From positions 1-41,389 of the forward strand of contig JANNNU010000163.1 of NCBI GenBank assembly GCA_031398695.1: a stretch of DNA of 41,389 bases, written 5' to 3'. The notes beneath the pieces were generated by a model that ran no database searches, was not told where the DNA came from, and saw nothing but the letters and a program-made list of their open reading frames with translations. Below are positions 39,516-41,389 of the stretch, one piece after another; within the stretch, counting starts at the first letter, position 1; every line of letters begins with the position of its first letter. The stretch is from JAIYDJ01 sp031398695. GTDB taxonomy: Bacteria; Pseudomonadota; Alphaproteobacteria; Rhodobacterales; Rhodobacteraceae. The position numbers and the translations under genes are program-made.

Positions 39516-41165
39516 ATGGTCGATCTGGTTGTGCGCAATGCGCGGGTGTTGACGATGGATCCTGCGCGGCCGCGCGCCGAGGCCGTGGCGATCGCGGGCG
39601 GCCGGATCGTGGCGGTGGGCGGGGCGGAGGTTGCCGCGACCCCGGCGGCGCGGGCGATCGACGCGCGCGGGCGCACGCTGTTGCCGGGGTTCGTCGAGAG
39701 CCACATGCATCTCTTTGGCGGGGCGGAGTTGAACCATCTGCATCTGGGCGGCGTGCGCGGCATCGCGGCGCTGCGCGCGGCGTTCGAGGGTTTCGCCCTG
39801 CGCCGTCCGGGGTCGGGGCTGCTGATGGGCGAAGGCGTCGATTATGGCGTGCTGGAGCATCCGCTGTCGCGTCATGATCTGGATGCGGTGATGGCGGACC
39901 GGCCGATCGCGGTCCGGTCGATGGACCATCACACGGTCTGGGCCAACACGGCGGCGCTACGGGCGGCGGGGTTGCTGCACGGGGCCGCGATGCCGCACGG
40001 GCACGAGGTGGTGATGGGGTCGGACGGCCTGGCCACCGGCGAGTTGCTGGAGTTCGAGGCCTTCGATGCGGTGCTGGCGCTGGCCGGCGTGTCGCGGATG
40101 TATCTGGGCATCGCGCGCGGGGCGGAGCCTGCGGCCTGGCCGACGGATGCCGAACGCGCTGTCGACAAGGATCACCTTGCGCGCGGGATGGCGCATTGTG
40201 CGGCACAGGGGATCACCACCTTGGTCAGCATGGATGGCAACCGCTATACGCTCGCGCTGCTGGCAGAGATGCGGGCCGAAGGGCGGCTGACGCAGCGGGT
40301 GAAGGTGCCGTTCCACTTCAAGCCGGGAATGGCGTTGGCGGAATTGGACCGGGCCGAGGCGATGCGGGCGGAGTTCGACGACGACTGGATCAGCTCGGGT
40401 TTCGTGAAGCTGTTCATGGACGGGGTGGTGGATACCCGGACGGCGGCGATGCTGCAGGACTATCCCGGACATCCGGGGCAACGGGGAGAGTTGCTGTTCG
40501 CGCCGCAGGAGTTCCGCGACCTGGCCGTGGAGATCGACCGCAGGGGATTGCAGATCGCGGTGCATGCGATCGGCGACGCAGCGGTGCGCAACACGATCGA
40601 CGGCTATGCGGCGGCGCGGGCGGCCAACGGCGCGCGCGACAGTCGGCACCGGATCGAGCATATCGAACTGATCGACCGGGCGGATGTTGCGCGCATCGCT
40701 GCGCTGGGGATCACGGCCAGCCTGCAACCACCCCACCCGCCCGGCGCGATGGATTTTGCGCTGGTGGGGTTGGAGTGTCTGGCCCGCGACCGCTGGCCGG
40801 ATGCGTATCTGTGGAAAAGCATCGTCGATCACGGGGCGGTGGTGTGCTTTGCCAGCGACTGGCCGGTCACGGATATATCGGTGCTGCGCGGGCTGCAGGC
40901 GAGCCAGACCAGGACACCTTACGGGCCGGACTGCTCGGATGAACGTCTGGACCTGTTGGCGTCGCTAACCGCCTATACCGCGGGGGGGGCCTGGGCTGCG
41001 CATCTCGACCATGTGACGGGCTGCCTGCGGACCGGTCTGGCCGCCGATCTGGTGCTGTTGGGCGACGATATCGAAGCTGCAGAGCCGGCGGGAATCGCGG
41101 ATCTGGGAATCGCTTTGACGGTTTGTGGCGGGCACGTCACCCACCAAGCCCCTGAAATCGCCTGA
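39516..41165 (+). CDS. YtcJ-like amidohydrolase
   Basis: 549 residues, amidohydrolase-3 family. Metal ligands are HMH (H63, H65), a Lys or similar in GFVKLFMDGVVDTRTA, His in AVHAIGDAAVRNTI, HRIEHIELID, and Asp in ASDWPVTDISVLRG. The N-terminal beta domain (VDLVVRNARVLTMDPARP) is typical. ATG 39516 follows AGGAGG by five bases, better than the earlier ATG 39495, which lies in the repeat tail. It may hydrolyse an amide or carbamate. Its location 25 bases after an agmatinase-like gene suggests a common guanidino- or amine-degradation role, but this is not shown. Confidence 0.9.
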   Translation: MVDLVVRNARVLTMDPARPRAEAVAIAGGRIVAVGGAEVAATPAARAIDARGRTLLPGFVESHMHLFGGAELNHLHLGGVRGIAALRAAFEGFALRRPGSGLLMGEGVDYGVLEHPLSRHDLDAVMADRPIAVRSMDHHTVWANTAALRAAGLLHGAAMPHGHEVVMGSDGLATGELLEFEAFDAVLALAGVSRMYLGIARGAEPAAWPTDAERAVDKDHLARGMAHCAAQGITTLVSMDGNRYTLALLAEMRAEGRLTQRVKVPFHFKPGMALAELDRAEAMRAEFDDDWISSGFVKLFMDGVVDTRTAAMLQDYPGHPGQRGELLFAPQEFRDLAVEIDRRGLQIAVHAIGDAAVRNTIDGYAAARAANGARDSRHRIEHIELIDRADVARIAALGITASLQPPHPPGAMDFALVGLECLARDRWPDAYLWKSIVDHGAVVCFASDWPVTDISVLRGLQASQTRTPYGPDCSDERLDLLASLTAYTAGGAWAAHLDHVTGCLRTGLAADLVLLGDDIEAAEPAGIADLGIALTVCGGHVTHQAPEIA

Positions 41166-41275
41166 GTCTGTGGATTATTCTGTGGGCTGTTCAGCCCTCT
41201 GTCGGGCAGGTGACCGCAGAATTCCCAAGTTTCATTGGTGCTGACAAGAAAATGTCATGTTCGGCGTTTTTTTCG

Positions 41276-41304
41276 CTTGCGGCTGCGAAGCTCTCGGCCT
41301 AAAC
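41276..41304 (+). promoter_or_regulatory. Strong promoter-like sequence at the window edge
   Basis: CTTGCG (41276-41281), 17 bases, CTAAAC (41299-41304), preceded by a T7 run at about 41267-41273. No gene follows in the remaining 85 bases. Layout and the ACCGCTTCACC that follows fit a stable-RNA (rRNA operon) promoter. Confidence 0.4.
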
Positions 41305-41389
41305 ACCGCTTCACCGAAACGGAGACTGTGGGAACGCGGTTGAGGTTGTGGGGTAGCGGTGACGCTGCGGACGGGAATTCTGGATGCAC

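Overview
The window is high-GC alphaproteobacterial DNA, almost certainly from a member of the Rhodobacteraceae. This rests on the block rplU-rpmA-GNAT-obgE-proB-proA-ChpT-like-DUF3553, an olsBA ornithine-lipid operon, a bactofilin, heme A synthase, and a family of GC-rich intergenic hairpins ending in GGATATTTG that I know from this family. No species can be named from the sequence.

Region 1 (1-7971) is chromosomal. It opens with a chimera: a truncated NasT-type receiver domain fused in frame to uroporphyrinogen-III methyltransferase (CobA). It looks like a deletion scar of a nitrate-assimilation cluster. An operon follows for a periplasmic molybdenum hydroxylase of the isoquinoline 1-oxidoreductase type (2Fe-2S subunit, Moco subunit, di-heme cytochrome). 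A 1071-residue protein of unknown function is convergent with it.

Region 2 (7972-20664) is a 12.7-kb integrated element at the 3' end of tRNA-Ser(CGA), bounded by a 13-bp direct repeat. From left to right it holds a tyrosine integrase, small genes, a broken AlpA-like excisionase, a chain of start/stop-overlapping small genes, a broken primase-polymerase/VirE-type helicase, an iteron-like array that may be its origin, phage-type zinc/HGG proteins, and cargo. The cargo is a DXD-type glycosyltransferase, a secreted glycine-rich repeat protein, and an unusual acetyltransferase-methyltransferase fusion. No capsid, terminase or conjugation gene is visible. Excision and replication genes carry several lesions while the integrase and cargo are intact, so the element looks fixed in place and kept for its cargo.

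Region 3 (20654-41389) is compact core chromosome: tRNA-Ser, a DUF2059 protein, a SRAP protein, rplU-rpmA, a GNAT enzyme, obgE, proB, proA, a ChpT-like phosphotransferase, DUF3553, olsBA, a ThiE-like protein, TrmJ, a lytic transglycosylase, a ctaA-carboxypeptidase M32-MFS operon with start/stop overlaps, enoyl-CoA hydratase and bactofilin, an agmatinase-family ureohydrolase and a YtcJ-like amidohydrolase. The last 220 bases hold a strong promoter-like sequence pointing out of the window, possibly that of an rRNA operon. Three copies of the intergenic hairpin family lie here, one of them forming the end of the agmatinase-family gene.

All functions are read from sequence motifs and family knowledge; no search was run.
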